Positions 54,964 to 64,000 of a DNA stretch of 64,000 bases are shown piece after piece (within the stretch, counting starts at the first letter, position 1; each line of letters starts with the position of its first letter). The position numbers and the translations under genes are program-made. The notes under the pieces are model-generated. The model was not told the origin of the DNA, searched no databases, and saw only the letters and a program-made list of their open reading frames with translations. This DNA is from Flavobacteriaceae bacterium (GTDB lineage: Bacteria; Bacteroidota; Bacteroidia; Flavobacteriales; Flavobacteriaceae), in assembly GCA_002746415.1 (NCBI GenBank), contig NVXD01000005.1, positions 62,001 through 126,000 on the forward strand. The letters run 5' to 3'.

Positions 54964-56049
54964 CTATACAATATTTTCCTCTAAAGAAATCAATAACATA
55001 TCTACGGCTTCATCCAATTTATCTTGCACTTTTGGATCTGTACAGTTTATCAAAATTGCAATTACTATTTGCTGTTCTGGATAGATGAAAAAATTAGAAT
55101 AACCACCAACACCATTACCTATATGTCCATAAAAAGGTCTTCCTTTTTTATCAAAACTTACTTGCCAACCTAAACCATAATATGTGGCGTTCCCCTTTAT
55201 CTCCACTGATGTTAAAAACTGAGAAATAATTGCTTCATCTCCTATTTCATTATTTAAATAGGCCTGTCCCAATTTGGCAATATCTCCAGTTGTGGATAAA
55301 AAACCGCCTCCTCCCAACTTGTAGAAATTATTTACAGGAATAGATGCTCTAAAACCAAGCTTGTTTTTAGTGTAAAAAGTGGTTGAACTAGGATAGGTAT
55401 CACCGCTAATTTCTGGTGTTGTACGTTCCATTCCTAGAGGCTCTAAAACTTTATTTTTTACATATTCCTCAAAAGGAATACCACTTGCTTCCTGCATTGC
55501 CAAGGACACCAAAACCCAATCAAAACTGTTATATGCAAAATTGGTTCCTGGTTCAAAAAGCAAATCATCATCCTTAAAAATAGCTAAGCTTTCTTTAATG
55601 GAATATGGTTCATTCAAAGCATACTCTTTTCCTCTATACCCCCTAATTCCTGCAGTGTGACTTGCTAGCTGTCGGATTGTAAAATCATGTGACTTTCTAG
55701 GGAAATAGGGCACATAATCATAAAGTGATGCATCTAAGGCTATAATACCATCTTCTACCATAATAGCCAGAGCAGTAGCTGCAATGGGCTTAGAAACACT
55801 GGCAATTCTAAAAACACTGTTTTGGGCGTCTATACGTTGCTTTTGTTCAATATTTGCATAACCGTATCCTTTTTGAAAGACAATCTTCCCGTCTTTAAGA
55901 ATTGTTATTGCTAATCCCGGAACCTTTCCATCGTCAATTAAGGATTTTAGCAACATATCAGCTTTCATCATTCCTTGAAGCCTCTTATCATTCCCCAAGA
56001 GTTTTATTGAAGTACATAAATTTTTAAAATATGTGAAAATAGGTTTCAT
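54964..56049 (-). CDS. serine hydrolase of the beta-lactamase / DD-peptidase family
   Basis: A 361-residue protein of the class C beta-lactamase-like superfamily. The nucleophile motif S-x-x-K is SVSK (in FRIASVSKPIAAT, near 83-86), the second motif is YNS (FAYNSFDWVLVSL, near 167), and the third is HIG (YGHIGNGVGG, near 315). No clear signal peptide is found, only a charged N-terminus, so its location is uncertain. Such enzymes are often esterases or D-aminopeptidases, not drug-resistance enzymes. Its start follows the GIN lipoprotein stop directly, indicating co-translation. Confidence 0.9.
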   Translation of the reverse strand: MKPIFTYFKNLCTSIKLLGNDKRLQGMMKADMLLKSLIDDGKVPGLAITILKDGKIVFQKGYGYANIEQKQRIDAQNSVFRIASVSKPIAATALAIMVEDGIIALDASLYDYVPYFPRKSHDFTIRQLASHTAGIRGYRGKEYALNEPYSIKESLAIFKDDDLLFEPGTNFAYNSFDWVLVSLAMQEASGIPFEEYVKNKVLEPLGMERTTPEISGDTYPSSTTFYTKNKLGFRASIPVNNFYKLGGGGFLSTTGDIAKLGQAYLNNEIGDEAIISQFLTSVEIKGNATYYGLGWQVSFDKKGRPFYGHIGNGVGGYSNFFIYPEQQIVIAILINCTDPKVQDKLDEAVDMLLISLEENIV

Positions 56050-56856
56050 TTAATCTTTAAATAACAACTTCCCTCTATACAGTTCTTCAACAGCAACCTC
56101 AGTAGGACGATTAAAACTAATGACATCCCCTGTTCCTCTGATAATTCCATTTAAGGACACTTGTGGGTTGATTAATACATCATTAGAACCTCTGTGACTT
56201 ACCGTTATATTATTTGCTATCAATTCTTCTGCTTCTATTCTAGAATCTCCAGCAGCAAGGTTAATTGAAAAGTTATCAGTTGCTCCTTTTAATTGAAAAT
56301 AGGCAATTCCATTAGAAGTAATTGAAACTGAAGTAGCATTAACTTCTAAATTAAAATGACCGTCTGTGGTTTGCGCTTCAGGATCATTAAAGCTTTCTGA
56401 AAGAAGGCTTAGCGCAGCATAGCTTAAAACTCCATCGCTTTCTATTGTTAAGCCTGTACTACTCCTTATTTCAGTGATATTGGGTGCAGTAATGTATATT
56501 TTGGTGAGCCCATAATTCCGCACATAATTACAATCATTTTCATTTCTAAGTATCAATCTATCCCCTTCAACGGTTGCAATTACCTCATTCCGTAGAAATT
56601 CCCCCGTTTCTATTTCCACTTTTTGTTCACTGCCCTGTTTTAACACCAATCCAACATTTTCAAATACCGTTATTTTAGTGAAATTAGACACCATAACTTC
56701 TTCCCTTATTATTTTTCCTGCATTTTGAAAACAATCAGAAGCAGTTTCACTGTTACAAGAAGCCATTAAAATGCCCGTTAGCACAAAAACAAGAAACTTC
56801 TGGAAAGCACTCGAGGTAACATTATTGCACATCTTTTTAATTTTCACGTTTCGCAT
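56050..56856 (-). CDS. GIN-domain (DUF2807) lipoprotein, second copy
   Basis: About 268 residues. A lipoprotein signal ([14 protein letters not shown], Cys near 33) precedes one GIN beta-helix domain (about 45-260; [60 protein letters not shown]). It is longer than the copy at 44.6 kb. It sits between the PagL-like gene (7 bp gap) and the serine hydrolase gene (contiguous), suggesting a shared role at the outer membrane. The ATG at 56856 is chosen over a TTG one codon earlier. Confidence 0.85.
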   Translation of the reverse strand: MRNVKIKKMCNNVTSSAFQKFLVFVLTGILMASCNSETASDCFQNAGKIIREEVMVSNFTKITVFENVGLVLKQGSEQKVEIETGEFLRNEVIATVEGDRLILRNENDCNYVRNYGLTKIYITAPNITEIRSSTGLTIESDGVLSYAALSLLSESFNDPEAQTTDGHFNLEVNATSVSITSNGIAYFQLKGATDNFSINLAAGDSRIEAEELIANNITVSHRGSNDVLINPQVSLNGIIRGTGDVISFNRPTEVAVEELYRGKLLFKD

Positions 56857-56866
56857 CAATTCTCTT

Positions 56867-57967
56867 TTACAATCTAATCCCTATTCCAAATTCTACTGCC
56901 TCTGCTTTTGCTCCATGTGATTTCAACGTAAGGGCTCCAAAAACATTATCTCCAAAATAACGTTTCAATCCAATTCTATTGTACATTTTCCCTTCAAAAT
57001 CAAATGGATAATACACGTAGTATCCCAATTGGGCAATCATGGACATTTTATTGATAAAGAGTTCATGCCCCAGAAAAAGTCCTACTCGTTTGTAATCTTC
57101 ATTCCCTGTAACATCCATTTCTGGAAATGATACGGATTGATATGTAATCAACTCTTTTAAGAAATTGGAAAAGAAAATATCTGCTCCAAATTGTATGGCA
57201 CTTTTTCTACCCAATCGTTTATCTGCATACCCTGAAAGTATAAAAAATCCATATTGACCAGAATTGATAATATCACTTTCGTTTAGACCCGCTCTAAATA
57301 CCATATTGTATTTTACAGGTTCGGTTATTTTATCCTTTTCAAGGTCCAGCTCGTATACCAGCTCCTCCCCTTCATTTAAATTATATACTAAGCCTGCGTT
57401 AAAAACCAATGTATTTGTCGACGTATTTGGAGCTCTAAAATTGGCGTTGGAATAGTGTAATACTGAAAACCCTATTTTAAAACCAAGACTCTTAAAAACG
57501 TTTTCCTTATGATAATTGAGCATTAAATAGGTAGTGCTCAAAAAATCTGAACCATACGCATTGTTTCTAAAATTAGTGTTCTTATCATATGGATTGGTAT
57601 TGTAAGCAATTCCCTGTGCCAATCGAAACTGTACATTTCTCTTAAAAAAATAGAAATTGTAATGTGCATACAACCCTATGTTTTTACCTAATGTAGAATT
57701 GTTCATATCCTGATAGACAAAAGAAAAACCTAAATCTGGGTAATTGTATTCTTGCTCCCATTCGACATCGCCAAAGGTTTTTCTATTGTAACCAATAATC
57801 AACCCTGTGGGATGCTCCGTAATCAAATGAGAAATATCCGGATTATGAAGTATAATTGAACCATAAAACTGGCTGGCATCTATCGTAAATTTTTTGTTTT
57901 TTTCTTTGTCTTGGGAAAAACATAGGAATCCCGAAAAAAGGAAACACAAAAGAGCTTTTAGGTTCAT
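56867..57967 (-). CDS. acyloxyacyl hydrolase (PagL-like lipid A deacylase)
   Basis: A 366-residue outer-membrane protein with a signal peptide ([19 protein letters not shown]). Residues about 30-190 correspond to the PagL/acyloxyacyl-hydrolase barrel; the His-Ser pair of the active site is visible in [16 protein letters not shown] (near 174-189). The C-terminal half has more barrel-like strands and ends with VEFGIGIRL. PagL removes a 3-O-acyl chain from lipid A. This family is longer than enteric PagL, so substrate identity is inferred. It is the first gene of a three-gene envelope operon. Confidence 0.82.
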   Translation of the reverse strand: MNLKALLCFLFSGFLCFSQDKEKNKKFTIDASQFYGSIILHNPDISHLITEHPTGLIIGYNRKTFGDVEWEQEYNYPDLGFSFVYQDMNNSTLGKNIGLYAHYNFYFFKRNVQFRLAQGIAYNTNPYDKNTNFRNNAYGSDFLSTTYLMLNYHKENVFKSLGFKIGFSVLHYSNANFRAPNTSTNTLVFNAGLVYNLNEGEELVYELDLEKDKITEPVKYNMVFRAGLNESDIINSGQYGFFILSGYADKRLGRKSAIQFGADIFFSNFLKELITYQSVSFPEMDVTGNEDYKRVGLFLGHELFINKMSMIAQLGYYVYYPFDFEGKMYNRIGLKRYFGDNVFGALTLKSHGAKAEAVEFGIGIRL

Positions 57968-58031
57968 GCATTATAAAATTAAAAAAAATATTATGATTGA
58001 TTGTCTATCTTTTGAAAATCAATCAAAGCCT

Positions 58032-58985
58032 CTAAAAAAGGGCTTTGGCAATTGCTTTAATATTATCTGATTTTCCCATGGAATAATAATGCAGCACTGG
58101 TACACCAGCTTCCTTCAATTTTTTAGATTGCTGAATGGCCCATTCTATCCCCACTTGTCGCACTTCCTTATTATCCTTGCAAACATCTACCGCATCAATT
58201 AAATCTTGAGGTAAATCTATTTTAAATACCTGAGGTAAAATTTGCAAGTGTCTTTTTACCGCAATTGGTTTTATCCCTGGAATAATAGGCACCATTATAC
58301 CCATTGCACGTGCGGCATCAACAAATTCAAAATACTTCTGATTGTCAAAAAACATTTGTGTTACTACATAATCTGCTCCTGCTTCTACTTTCTCTTTTAA
58401 ACGCTTAAGGTCAGATTGCAAGGAAGGTGCTTCCATATGCTTCTCAGGATAACCTGCCACACCAATACAGAAGCCGGGCAAGCTGTCCATTTTAACATCA
58501 TCATGCAGGTACTTTCCGTTATTTAAATTTTGAATCTGATTGACTAAGTCTGTTGCATAAGAATGTCCTCCTTTAGCTGTGACAAAATATTTTTCGTCTT
58601 TCATGGCATCACCACGTAAGGCCATAATATTTTCGATTCCCAAATATTGACAATCTACCAACATGTACTCAGTTTCTTCCTTGGTAAAACCACCACAAAG
58701 CACATGAGGAACGGTATCTACATCGTACTTATGCTTTAGCGAAGCACAGATACCTACAGTACCAGGTCGCATTCTAGTCATTTTTTTATCAAAAAGACCG
58801 TCTTTCTCAATATAAATGTACTCTTCGCGAGAGGTCGTCACATCAATAAATGGAGGGTTGAATTCCATTAATGGATCTATGTTATCATACAAGCCTTGAA
58901 TATTTTTCCCTTTTATTGGGGGTACAATTTCAAAAGAAAACAAGGTTTTTCCGTTGGCGTTTTTTATATGGTCGGTAATTTTCAT
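58032..58985 (-). CDS. metF: methylenetetrahydrofolate reductase
   Basis: A 317-residue flavoprotein that reduces 5,10-methylene-THF to 5-methyl-THF, the methyl donor of MetH. The TIM-barrel motifs include FSFEIVPP (near 16, the catalytic Glu), NIMALRGD (near 136), GVAGYPEKH (near 175), ADYVVTQMFFDN (near 205) and VPIIPGIKPI. The length is normal. It is the last gene of the methionine operon and starts 1 bp after the stop of a small unknown gene. Confidence 0.97.
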   Translation of the reverse strand: MKITDHIKNANGKTLFSFEIVPPIKGKNIQGLYDNIDPLMEFNPPFIDVTTSREEYIYIEKDGLFDKKMTRMRPGTVGICASLKHKYDVDTVPHVLCGGFTKEETEYMLVDCQYLGIENIMALRGDAMKDEKYFVTAKGGHSYATDLVNQIQNLNNGKYLHDDVKMDSLPGFCIGVAGYPEKHMEAPSLQSDLKRLKEKVEAGADYVVTQMFFDNQKYFEFVDAARAMGIMVPIIPGIKPIAVKRHLQILPQVFKIDLPQDLIDAVDVCKDNKEVRQVGIEWAIQQSKKLKEAGVPVLHYYSMGKSDNIKAIAKALF

Positions 58986-58986
58986 G

Positions 58987-59229
58987 CTACTTTTTCTTTA
59001 ATGCCTTTTTAACAGCCTTATAGCTTTCTTCGTATTCCCAATAAACACACCTACCATCCAAATAATCTAGTAATATATATTTTTCACTCACGGATTTTAT
59101 TCTTGAAACAGCAACAAGTTTCCTTGAAAAGGGCAACTCAATTTCCTCTAATATTTCTTTATTATCAGCATCATAACCATGAGATATGGTATGATTTCCT
59201 AAACTAAGTTCTATAAATTTATTTTTCAT
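58987..59229 (-). CDS. small uncharacterised protein in the methionine operon
   Basis: An 80-residue, Lys/Glu-rich protein (MKNKFIELSLGNHTISHGYD ... ILLDYLDGRCVYWEYEESYK, ending AVKKALKKK). It contains one Cys and a predicted beta-rich core followed by a helix. It is squeezed between metH (10 bp gap) and metF (1 bp gap) on the same strand, so it is almost certainly co-expressed. No known family is recognised; roles as a chaperone or adaptor for MetH/MetF are possible but unsupported. Confidence 0.75.
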   Translation of the reverse strand: MKNKFIELSLGNHTISHGYDADNKEILEEIELPFSRKLVAVSRIKSVSEKYILLDYLDGRCVYWEYEESYKAVKKALKKK

Positions 59230-59239
59230 TCCAATTTGC

Positions 59240-61969
59240 TTACTCTACTCTGTTTGGTGCTAGCCATTTCTGTGCCTTTTCCAAAGATATTCCTTTTCTA
59301 TTGGCAAAATCATTCACTTGGTCCTCTTTTATTTTTCCTAAACCAAAATACCTAGCTTCTGGATTGGCAAAATAATATCCACTAACGCTGGCAGCTGGCC
59401 ACATGGCCAAACTATCGGTCAATTGCACTCCTATTCTTTCCTCAACACCTAAAAGTTCCCAAATGGCTATTTTTTCTAAATGGTCTGGACAAGCAGGGTA
59501 ACCTGGTGCAGGTCGAATTCCTTTATAAGATTCTTTGATCAATTCTTCATTGGACAAGGTCTCTTTTGCAGCATAACCCCAGTGATTCATCCGTACTTCT
59601 TTATGCAAATACTCAGCAAATGCTTCTGCTAATCTATCTGCCAATGCCTTGACCATAATAGAATTATAATCATCCAAATCCTTTTCATAAGCTGTTGCCA
59701 ATTCTGCCGTTCCAAACCCTGTGGACACACAGAAAAAACCCATATAATCCTGGATACCAGATGTTGTTGGCGCTATAAAGTCTGACAATGAGTAATTAGG
59801 CACTCCTTTACGTTTTTTTAATTGTTGGCGCAGGGTCCTGAAAATTATTTTAGATTTTGCTTGAGATGGCAATGTTACTTCTATGTCATCATCATTAACG
59901 GTATTTGCAGAAAACAAACCAAAAACCGCTTTTGCCTTCAATAACTTTTCATCCAAAATTTTGTTCAACATTGCTTTGGCATCGGCAAAAAGCTCTGTTG
60001 CTTGTTCCCCAACTACCTCGTCTGTTAAAATAGCAGGATATTTTCCATGCAATTCCCAGCTTCTAAAGAAAGGGGTCCAATCAATAAAAGGCACCAATTT
60101 CCGTAAATCAAAATTTTCCGAAACTTGAATTCCTAACTCCTTAGGCTTTGTGATTTCAGCTTCTTGCCAATCAATCTGAAATTTATTCTTACGTGCTTCT
60201 TGTAACGTTAAATATTCTTTCTGTTTTCCCCTGTTCATGAACTTTTTTCTAAAGTCCTCATAATCTATCTTGATCGCTTCTTTATACTTATTTGACGACT
60301 TTTTCAATAAATCACCTACTACAGTCACTGCTCTAGAAGCGTCATTTACATGTACAACGGCATTCTTATACTGAGGGTCTATTTTTACAGCTGTATGCGC
60401 TTTACTTGTAGTTGCACCTCCAATAAGCAAAGGAACTTCAAAATCTAGACGTTCCATTTCTTTGGCCATAAAAACCATTTCATCTAAAGAGGGCGTTATC
60501 AATCCGCTCAATCCAATAATATCAACATTCGCTTTTTTGGCCTCTTCTATAATTTTCTCTGGCGGAACCATTACTCCTAAATCTACAATTTCATAGTTAT
60601 TGCACGCCAAGACCACACCCACAATATTCTTACCAATATCATGAACATCTCCTTTTACGGTTGCCATTAGTATTTTACCATTGGACCGTTGCTCCCCGCC
60701 TTTTGCTTCTTCTATAAAAGGTAATAAATACGCTACTGCTTTTTTCATTACACGAGCAGATTTCACTACTTGTGGTAAAAACATTTTCCCTGCACCAAAC
60801 AAATCCCCAACGACATTCATCCCTGTCATTAAGTTTATTTCTATAACCTCAATTGGCTCTTTTGCTGCTAAGCGCGCTTCTTCTACATCTGCAACAATAT
60901 ACTCATCTATACCTTTAACCAAAGCTCGGGTTATTCTGTCTTGCAAGGGTTCTTCTCTCCAAGATAAATCTACGGTCGATTCTTTTTTAGTTCCTACTAC
61001 GCTTTCAGCAATATCTAACAATCGCTCTGTAGCATCCTCCCTTCTATTTAGGATTACATCTTCAATCCGCTCTAATAAATCCTTCGGAATATCATCGTAT
61101 ACTTCCAGCATTGCTGGATTTACTATTCCGATATTCATTCCTGCCTGAATAGCATAGTACAAGAAGACAGAGTGCATTGCTTCCCGAACTGCGTTGTTTC
61201 CTCTAAACGAAAACGACACATTACTAACACCACCGCTTACACTTACATTTGGTAAATTTTTTCTAACCCAACGTGTGGCTTCAATAAAATCGACAGCATT
61301 TTTTCTATGCTCTTCCATTCCTGTTGCCACAGGAAACACATTTAAATCGAAGATTATATCTTCAGAAGCAAAACCAACCTTATCTACCAAAACACGATAA
61401 GACCGTTCTGCAATTTCTATTCGCCGCTCGTAATTATCCGCTTGTCCAACCTCATCAAAAGCCATAATAATTACGGCTGCTCCATAACGTTTTATCAATT
61501 TAGCTTGATGGATAAATTGTTCTTCTCCTTCTTTTAAACTGATGGAATTCACTACACATTTGCCCTGCACAACCTGAAGACCCGCTTCAATAATTTCCCA
61601 TTTAGAGCTATCTATCATAATGGGAACCCGAGATATATCTGGTTCAGAGGCAATTAAATTTAGAAAACGGACCATAGCTTCTTTGCCATCAATAAGTCCA
61701 TCGTCCATATTTACGTCAACAATTTGTGCGCCACCTTCAACTTGATGACGTGCTATTGCCAATGCTTCATCAAACTTCTCCTCTTTTACCAAACGCAAAA
61801 ACTTACGGGAACCAGCAACATTAGTTCGCTCGCCCACATTGATGAAATTACTATTTTCATCAATAATCAAGGGTTCAAGTCCTGACAACCTTAGTGGTTG
61901 TCTATTCCCTCCTAAATTCTCCAGAGAAGAGAGATTTGTTCCGTTTTTATGTAAATTATTTTGACTCAT
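59240..61969 (-). CDS. metH: cobalamin-dependent methionine synthase, folate/B12/reactivation subunit
   Basis: A 909-residue protein that corresponds to the C-terminal three modules of E. coli MetH. They are the pterin-binding domain (about 30-300; [31 protein letters not shown]), the B12 cap and cobalamin domain (about 320-560; DxHxxG seen as [12 protein letters not shown], then [13 protein letters not shown] and [12 protein letters not shown]), and the AdoMet-binding reactivation domain (about 600-905; [12 protein letters not shown]). The homocysteine module is encoded separately 37 bp upstream. Its own ATG and N-terminal extension show that the split is natural. It transfers methyl from 5-methyl-THF to homocysteine via cobalamin. 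Confidence 0.96.
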   Translation of the reverse strand: MSQNNLHKNGTNLSSLENLGGNRQPLRLSGLEPLIIDENSNFINVGERTNVAGSRKFLRLVKEEKFDEALAIARHQVEGGAQIVDVNMDDGLIDGKEAMVRFLNLIASEPDISRVPIMIDSSKWEIIEAGLQVVQGKCVVNSISLKEGEEQFIHQAKLIKRYGAAVIIMAFDEVGQADNYERRIEIAERSYRVLVDKVGFASEDIIFDLNVFPVATGMEEHRKNAVDFIEATRWVRKNLPNVSVSGGVSNVSFSFRGNNAVREAMHSVFLYYAIQAGMNIGIVNPAMLEVYDDIPKDLLERIEDVILNRREDATERLLDIAESVVGTKKESTVDLSWREEPLQDRITRALVKGIDEYIVADVEEARLAAKEPIEVIEINLMTGMNVVGDLFGAGKMFLPQVVKSARVMKKAVAYLLPFIEEAKGGEQRSNGKILMATVKGDVHDIGKNIVGVVLACNNYEIVDLGVMVPPEKIIEEAKKANVDIIGLSGLITPSLDEMVFMAKEMERLDFEVPLLIGGATTSKAHTAVKIDPQYKNAVVHVNDASRAVTVVGDLLKKSSNKYKEAIKIDYEDFRKKFMNRGKQKEYLTLQEARKNKFQIDWQEAEITKPKELGIQVSENFDLRKLVPFIDWTPFFRSWELHGKYPAILTDEVVGEQATELFADAKAMLNKILDEKLLKAKAVFGLFSANTVNDDDIEVTLPSQAKSKIIFRTLRQQLKKRKGVPNYSLSDFIAPTTSGIQDYMGFFCVSTGFGTAELATAYEKDLDDYNSIMVKALADRLAEAFAEYLHKEVRMNHWGYAAKETLSNEELIKESYKGIRPAPGYPACPDHLEKIAIWELLGVEERIGVQLTDSLAMWPAASVSGYYFANPEARYFGLGKIKEDQVNDFANRKGISLEKAQKWLAPNRVE

Positions 61970-62006
61970 TTATTATTTTAAAAATCCCTTCCAACGGGTA
62001 AAGGTT

Positions 62007-63005
62007 TTAAGGATGGGAAAATTCTCTTGGTGAATAATCCTTAGCTAAATCTGCAATTGCTTTTATATGTTCAGGATTTGTGCCACAACATCCTCCAATA
62101 ATATTGATCAATCCCTTGTCTAAATATTCTTTAATTTGACTAGCCATTTGCTCTGGTGTTTCATCATATTCTCCAAACGCATTGGGTAAGCCTGCATTGG
62201 GGTGTGCAGAAACTCCAAATTTAGTCTTATCAGAAACCACTTGTAAATACGGTGTTAATTGGTTTGCTCCCAAGGCACAATTGAAACCAACTGTCAACAA
62301 TGGAATATGTGATACTGAAATTAAAAATGATTCTGCTGTTTGTCCAGACAATGTTCTTCCAGAAGCATCTGTAATTGTTCCAGAAACCATTATTGGGACG
62401 TCAATATTTCGTTCCTCTTTTATTTCTTCTATAGCAAATAATGCTGCTTTTGCGTTTAAGGTATCAAAAACAGTTTCCACCAATAAAACATCAGAACCTC
62501 CATCTAACAAAGCTTCTGCCTGTTGTTTGTATGCAACTCTTAATTCCTCAAAAGTTATGGCTCTAAAGCCTGGGTCATTAACATCAGGGGACATGCTTGC
62601 CGTTCTGTTGGTTGGCCCAATACTCCCCGCAACAAAACGAGGCTTATGAGGCTCTTTTGCTGTGAATTCATCTGCCACTTCTCGCGCTATTCTGGCCGAC
62701 TCATAATTGAGTTCATACACCAATTCCTCCATGTAGTAATCTGCCATGGCAATAGTTGTTCCAGAAAAGGTATTTGTTTCAATAATATCTGCACCAGCTT
62801 CAAAATACTTGGCATGGATGTCAGCTATTGCCTTTGGCTGCGTTAAAGTCAATAAATCATTATTCCCTTGTAAAGGGTGTTTCCAATCTTTAAATCGTTC
62901 TCCTCTAAAATCAGCTTCATTGAATTTATAGCGTTGTAGCATAGTACCCATGGCACCATCCAACACTAAAATTCTTTTTTCTAATTCTTCTTTTATATTT
63001 GCCAT
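62007..63005 (-). CDS. homocysteine S-methyltransferase module of split MetH
   Basis: A 332-residue protein equal to the N-terminal module of MetH. The TIM barrel begins with LEKRILVLDGAMGTMLQRYK. The zinc ligands are Cys in GFNCALGANQ (near 243) and Cys-Cys in GGCCGTNPEH (near 307-308). It binds homocysteine and takes the methyl group from the cobalamin domain on the other polypeptide. It is the first gene of the methionine operon; no SAM riboswitch or other known leader is recognisable in the 158 bp upstream. Confidence 0.95.
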   Translation of the reverse strand: MANIKEELEKRILVLDGAMGTMLQRYKFNEADFRGERFKDWKHPLQGNNDLLTLTQPKAIADIHAKYFEAGADIIETNTFSGTTIAMADYYMEELVYELNYESARIAREVADEFTAKEPHKPRFVAGSIGPTNRTASMSPDVNDPGFRAITFEELRVAYKQQAEALLDGGSDVLLVETVFDTLNAKAALFAIEEIKEERNIDVPIMVSGTITDASGRTLSGQTAESFLISVSHIPLLTVGFNCALGANQLTPYLQVVSDKTKFGVSAHPNAGLPNAFGEYDETPEQMASQIKEYLDKGLINIIGGCCGTNPEHIKAIADLAKDYSPREFSHP

Positions 63006-63110
63006 GCTACGCTTTACTAATCTCTTTTCTTATTCTGTTTACAAAGAAACGCCACTCCCAAACCAAAAACAAAAAAGTATTGTTTTATAACCTAATGTCT
63101 TTAAATAATT

Positions 63111-63142
63111 AAGCCTTTCAACCTGCAAGAGGTGAAAGGCTT
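63111..63142. terminator. terminator between the reductase gene and the methionine operon
   Basis: AAGCCTTTCA (63111-63120) and TGAAAGGCTT (63133-63142) form a perfect 10-bp stem with a 12-base loop. T-runs are stronger on the plus strand, but its place 22 bp after a minus-strand gene suggests it ends that gene. Confidence 0.7.
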
Positions 63143-63163
63143 TTTATATTGTTCTAAAAATTT

Positions 63164-64000
63164 TTAGAGGATACTTTTCACCACTTCTTTTTTTGCTTCT
63201 TTCTTGGATCCGTCAAACCCTTCAACACCACCAACAGTTGTATATTTCATTACAAACCTTTTATTTGGGTTGATGATTTGATATGCAAACTGGCACATGA
63301 CCGCGGCCTCATGAAAACCTGACAAAATCAATTTTAATTTTCCTGGGTAGGTATTTACATCTCCTATGGCAAATACTCCTGGAATATTGGTTTGGTAATC
63401 CTTGGCATTGTTCACTTTTATAGCATTCTTTTCAATTTCAAAACCCCAATCGCCAATCGGTCCTAATTTTGGAGACAGCCCAAAAAGTGGTATAAAATTA
63501 TCCACTTCTAAATACACATCTTCAACATCAACATCCGTACTTTTTATAACTACTGCATCCAAATTATCTTTACCATGAAGTTCTGCCACCTCAGCTTTTG
63601 TGTACAATTTTATTTTGCCCAGCTTTGCTAATTCCGAAGCTTTTTCAACTGAATCCAATGCTCCCCTAAATTCATTTCTTCGGTGTACCAAAGAAACTTC
63701 TGAAGCTACATCAGTAAGAAAAATAGCCCAGTCCAAGGCAGAATCGCCACCACCAGCAATGACCACTTTTTTATCTCTATAAACTTCTGGGTCTTTAATG
63801 ATATAGGCCACTCCTTTATCTTCAAAATCGACAATATTTTCAATCTTTGGTTTGCGAGGCTCAAACGAACCCAAGCCACCAGCTACAACAACAATAGGTG
63901 CCTGATGTTGTGTACCCTTATTTGTGGTCACAACAAAAGAACCGTCCTCTTGCTTTTCCAAAGTTTCTGCTCTTTCTCCTAAAGTAAAACCAGGTTCAAA
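63164..64000 (-). CDS. ferredoxin/flavodoxin-NADP reductase-like flavoprotein (3' part)
   Basis: The frame stays open to the window end, so the N-terminal FAD-binding part is cut off; about 278 residues are visible (the first lie before a TTG sometimes taken as start). It matches the C-terminal part of thioredoxin-reductase-like FNRs (YumC type). The NADPH motif is VVIAGGGDSALDWAIFLTDV (near the middle), with VVVAGGLGSFEPRKP before it and GVFAIGDVNTYPGKLKLILS near the end for FAD. No CxxC redox pair is seen, which separates it from thioredoxin reductase. It probably supplies reduced ferredoxin or flavodoxin, which MetH reactivation could use. Confidence 0.88.
   Translation of the reverse strand, partial: FEPGFTLGERAETLEKQEDGSFVVTTNKGTQHQAPIVVVAGGLGSFEPRKPKIENIVDFEDKGVAYIIKDPEVYRDKKVVIAGGGDSALDWAIFLTDVASEVSLVHRRNEFRGALDSVEKASELAKLGKIKLYTKAEVAELHGKDNLDAVVIKSTDVDVEDVYLEVDNFIPLFGLSPKLGPIGDWGFEIEKNAIKVNNAKDYQTNIPGVFAIGDVNTYPGKLKLILSGFHEAAVMCQFAYQIINPNKRFVMKYTTVGGVEGFDGSKKEAKKEVVKSIL

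Noticed and set aside
61865-61890. GGGTTCAAGTCC resembling a tRNA T-loop
   Set aside because: It lies within the metH coding sequence and no other tRNA part fits.
61970-62006. Frameshift splitting metH
   Set aside because: The two parts have proper starts, a stop at a domain boundary and a non-coding gap, so a natural split fits better.
60681-62649. Plus-strand open frames of up to 155 codons opposite the two metH genes
   Set aside because: They are antisense shadows of strongly supported coding sequence and show no domain or signal of their own.
63006-63110. Possible SAM or cobalamin riboswitch upstream of the methionine operon
   Set aside because: None of the conserved cores (for example a B12-box or SAM-I k-turn) could be recognised in this short AT-rich leader.
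1-64000. CRISPR arrays, rRNA operons, insertion sequences or prophage
   Set aside because: No regular direct-repeat array, rRNA signature, transposase, integrase or phage structural gene was seen on either strand.

Overview
The window looks like the chromosome of a marine member of the Flavobacteriaceae (Bacteroidota). The DNA is AT-rich and the gene content is typical of that group: GldA, a DUF2723 membrane protein, a MetH split into two genes, a DnaG without zinc ligands, GIN-domain proteins, SusC/D-independent sugar genes with a sulfatase, and two sites matching the Bacteroidota promoter consensus (TTG / TAnnTTTG). No rRNA, tRNA, CRISPR array, transposase or phage gene was found. Several genes (dnaG, aroA, the ECF sigma factor and others) appear to start with TTG or GTG.

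Region 1 (1-17.2 kb) is core housekeeping. It holds nadE, a NarL-type regulator whose receiver lacks the phospho-acceptor aspartate, dnaG, a zinc-ribbon protein, an ECF sigma factor with a membrane-anchored partner, a polyprenyl synthetase, rlmN, queA, aroA, a MazG-type protein, two tandem DUF3857/transglutaminase proteins (one with its catalytic Cys and His lost), dtd and rsgA.

Region 2 (17.4-44.2 kb) is an accessory island for sugar oxidation. The minus-strand part encodes a DUF1080 (3-keto-glycoside hydrolase-like) lipoprotein, two large beta-propeller/cytochrome c proteins (one fused to an SGNH hydrolase), a sulfatase, two Gfo/Idh/MocA oxidoreductases, an epimerase, a zinc alcohol dehydrogenase and a TIM-barrel isomerase. 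A divergent AraC regulator is followed by plus-strand genes for an MFS transporter, a tagatose/psicose 3-epimerase-like enzyme and a ThuA-domain lipoprotein. A second plus-strand operon of planctomycete-type genes (PSCyt1-DUF1549-DUF1553, DUF1501, and a DUF2231-cytochrome-LRR membrane protein) follows, with an NHL-propeller protein facing it. Together they fit uptake of a sulfated or otherwise modified sugar, its oxidation to a keto-sugar, cleavage and isomerisation. A 68-bp relic of a gene 3' end lies just beyond the sulfatase gene and records a past duplication or replacement.

Region 3 (44.6-64 kb) returns to core functions. An aromatic amino acid operon (prephenate dehydratase, aminotransferase, prephenate dehydrogenase, DAHP synthase-chorismate mutase) is preceded by an unlisted 23-residue leader peptide packed with Phe and Tyr codons, overlapping mutually exclusive hairpins that end in an intrinsic terminator. 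This is a complete ribosome-stalling attenuator and is the most notable observation in the window. Then come gldA, a DUF2723 protein, a membrane-tethered LuxR-type regulator, a three-gene envelope operon (PagL-like acyloxyacyl hydrolase, GIN-domain lipoprotein, serine hydrolase), the methionine operon (metH in two parts, a small unknown gene, metF), and the 3' part of a ferredoxin-NADP reductase-like gene running off the window end.
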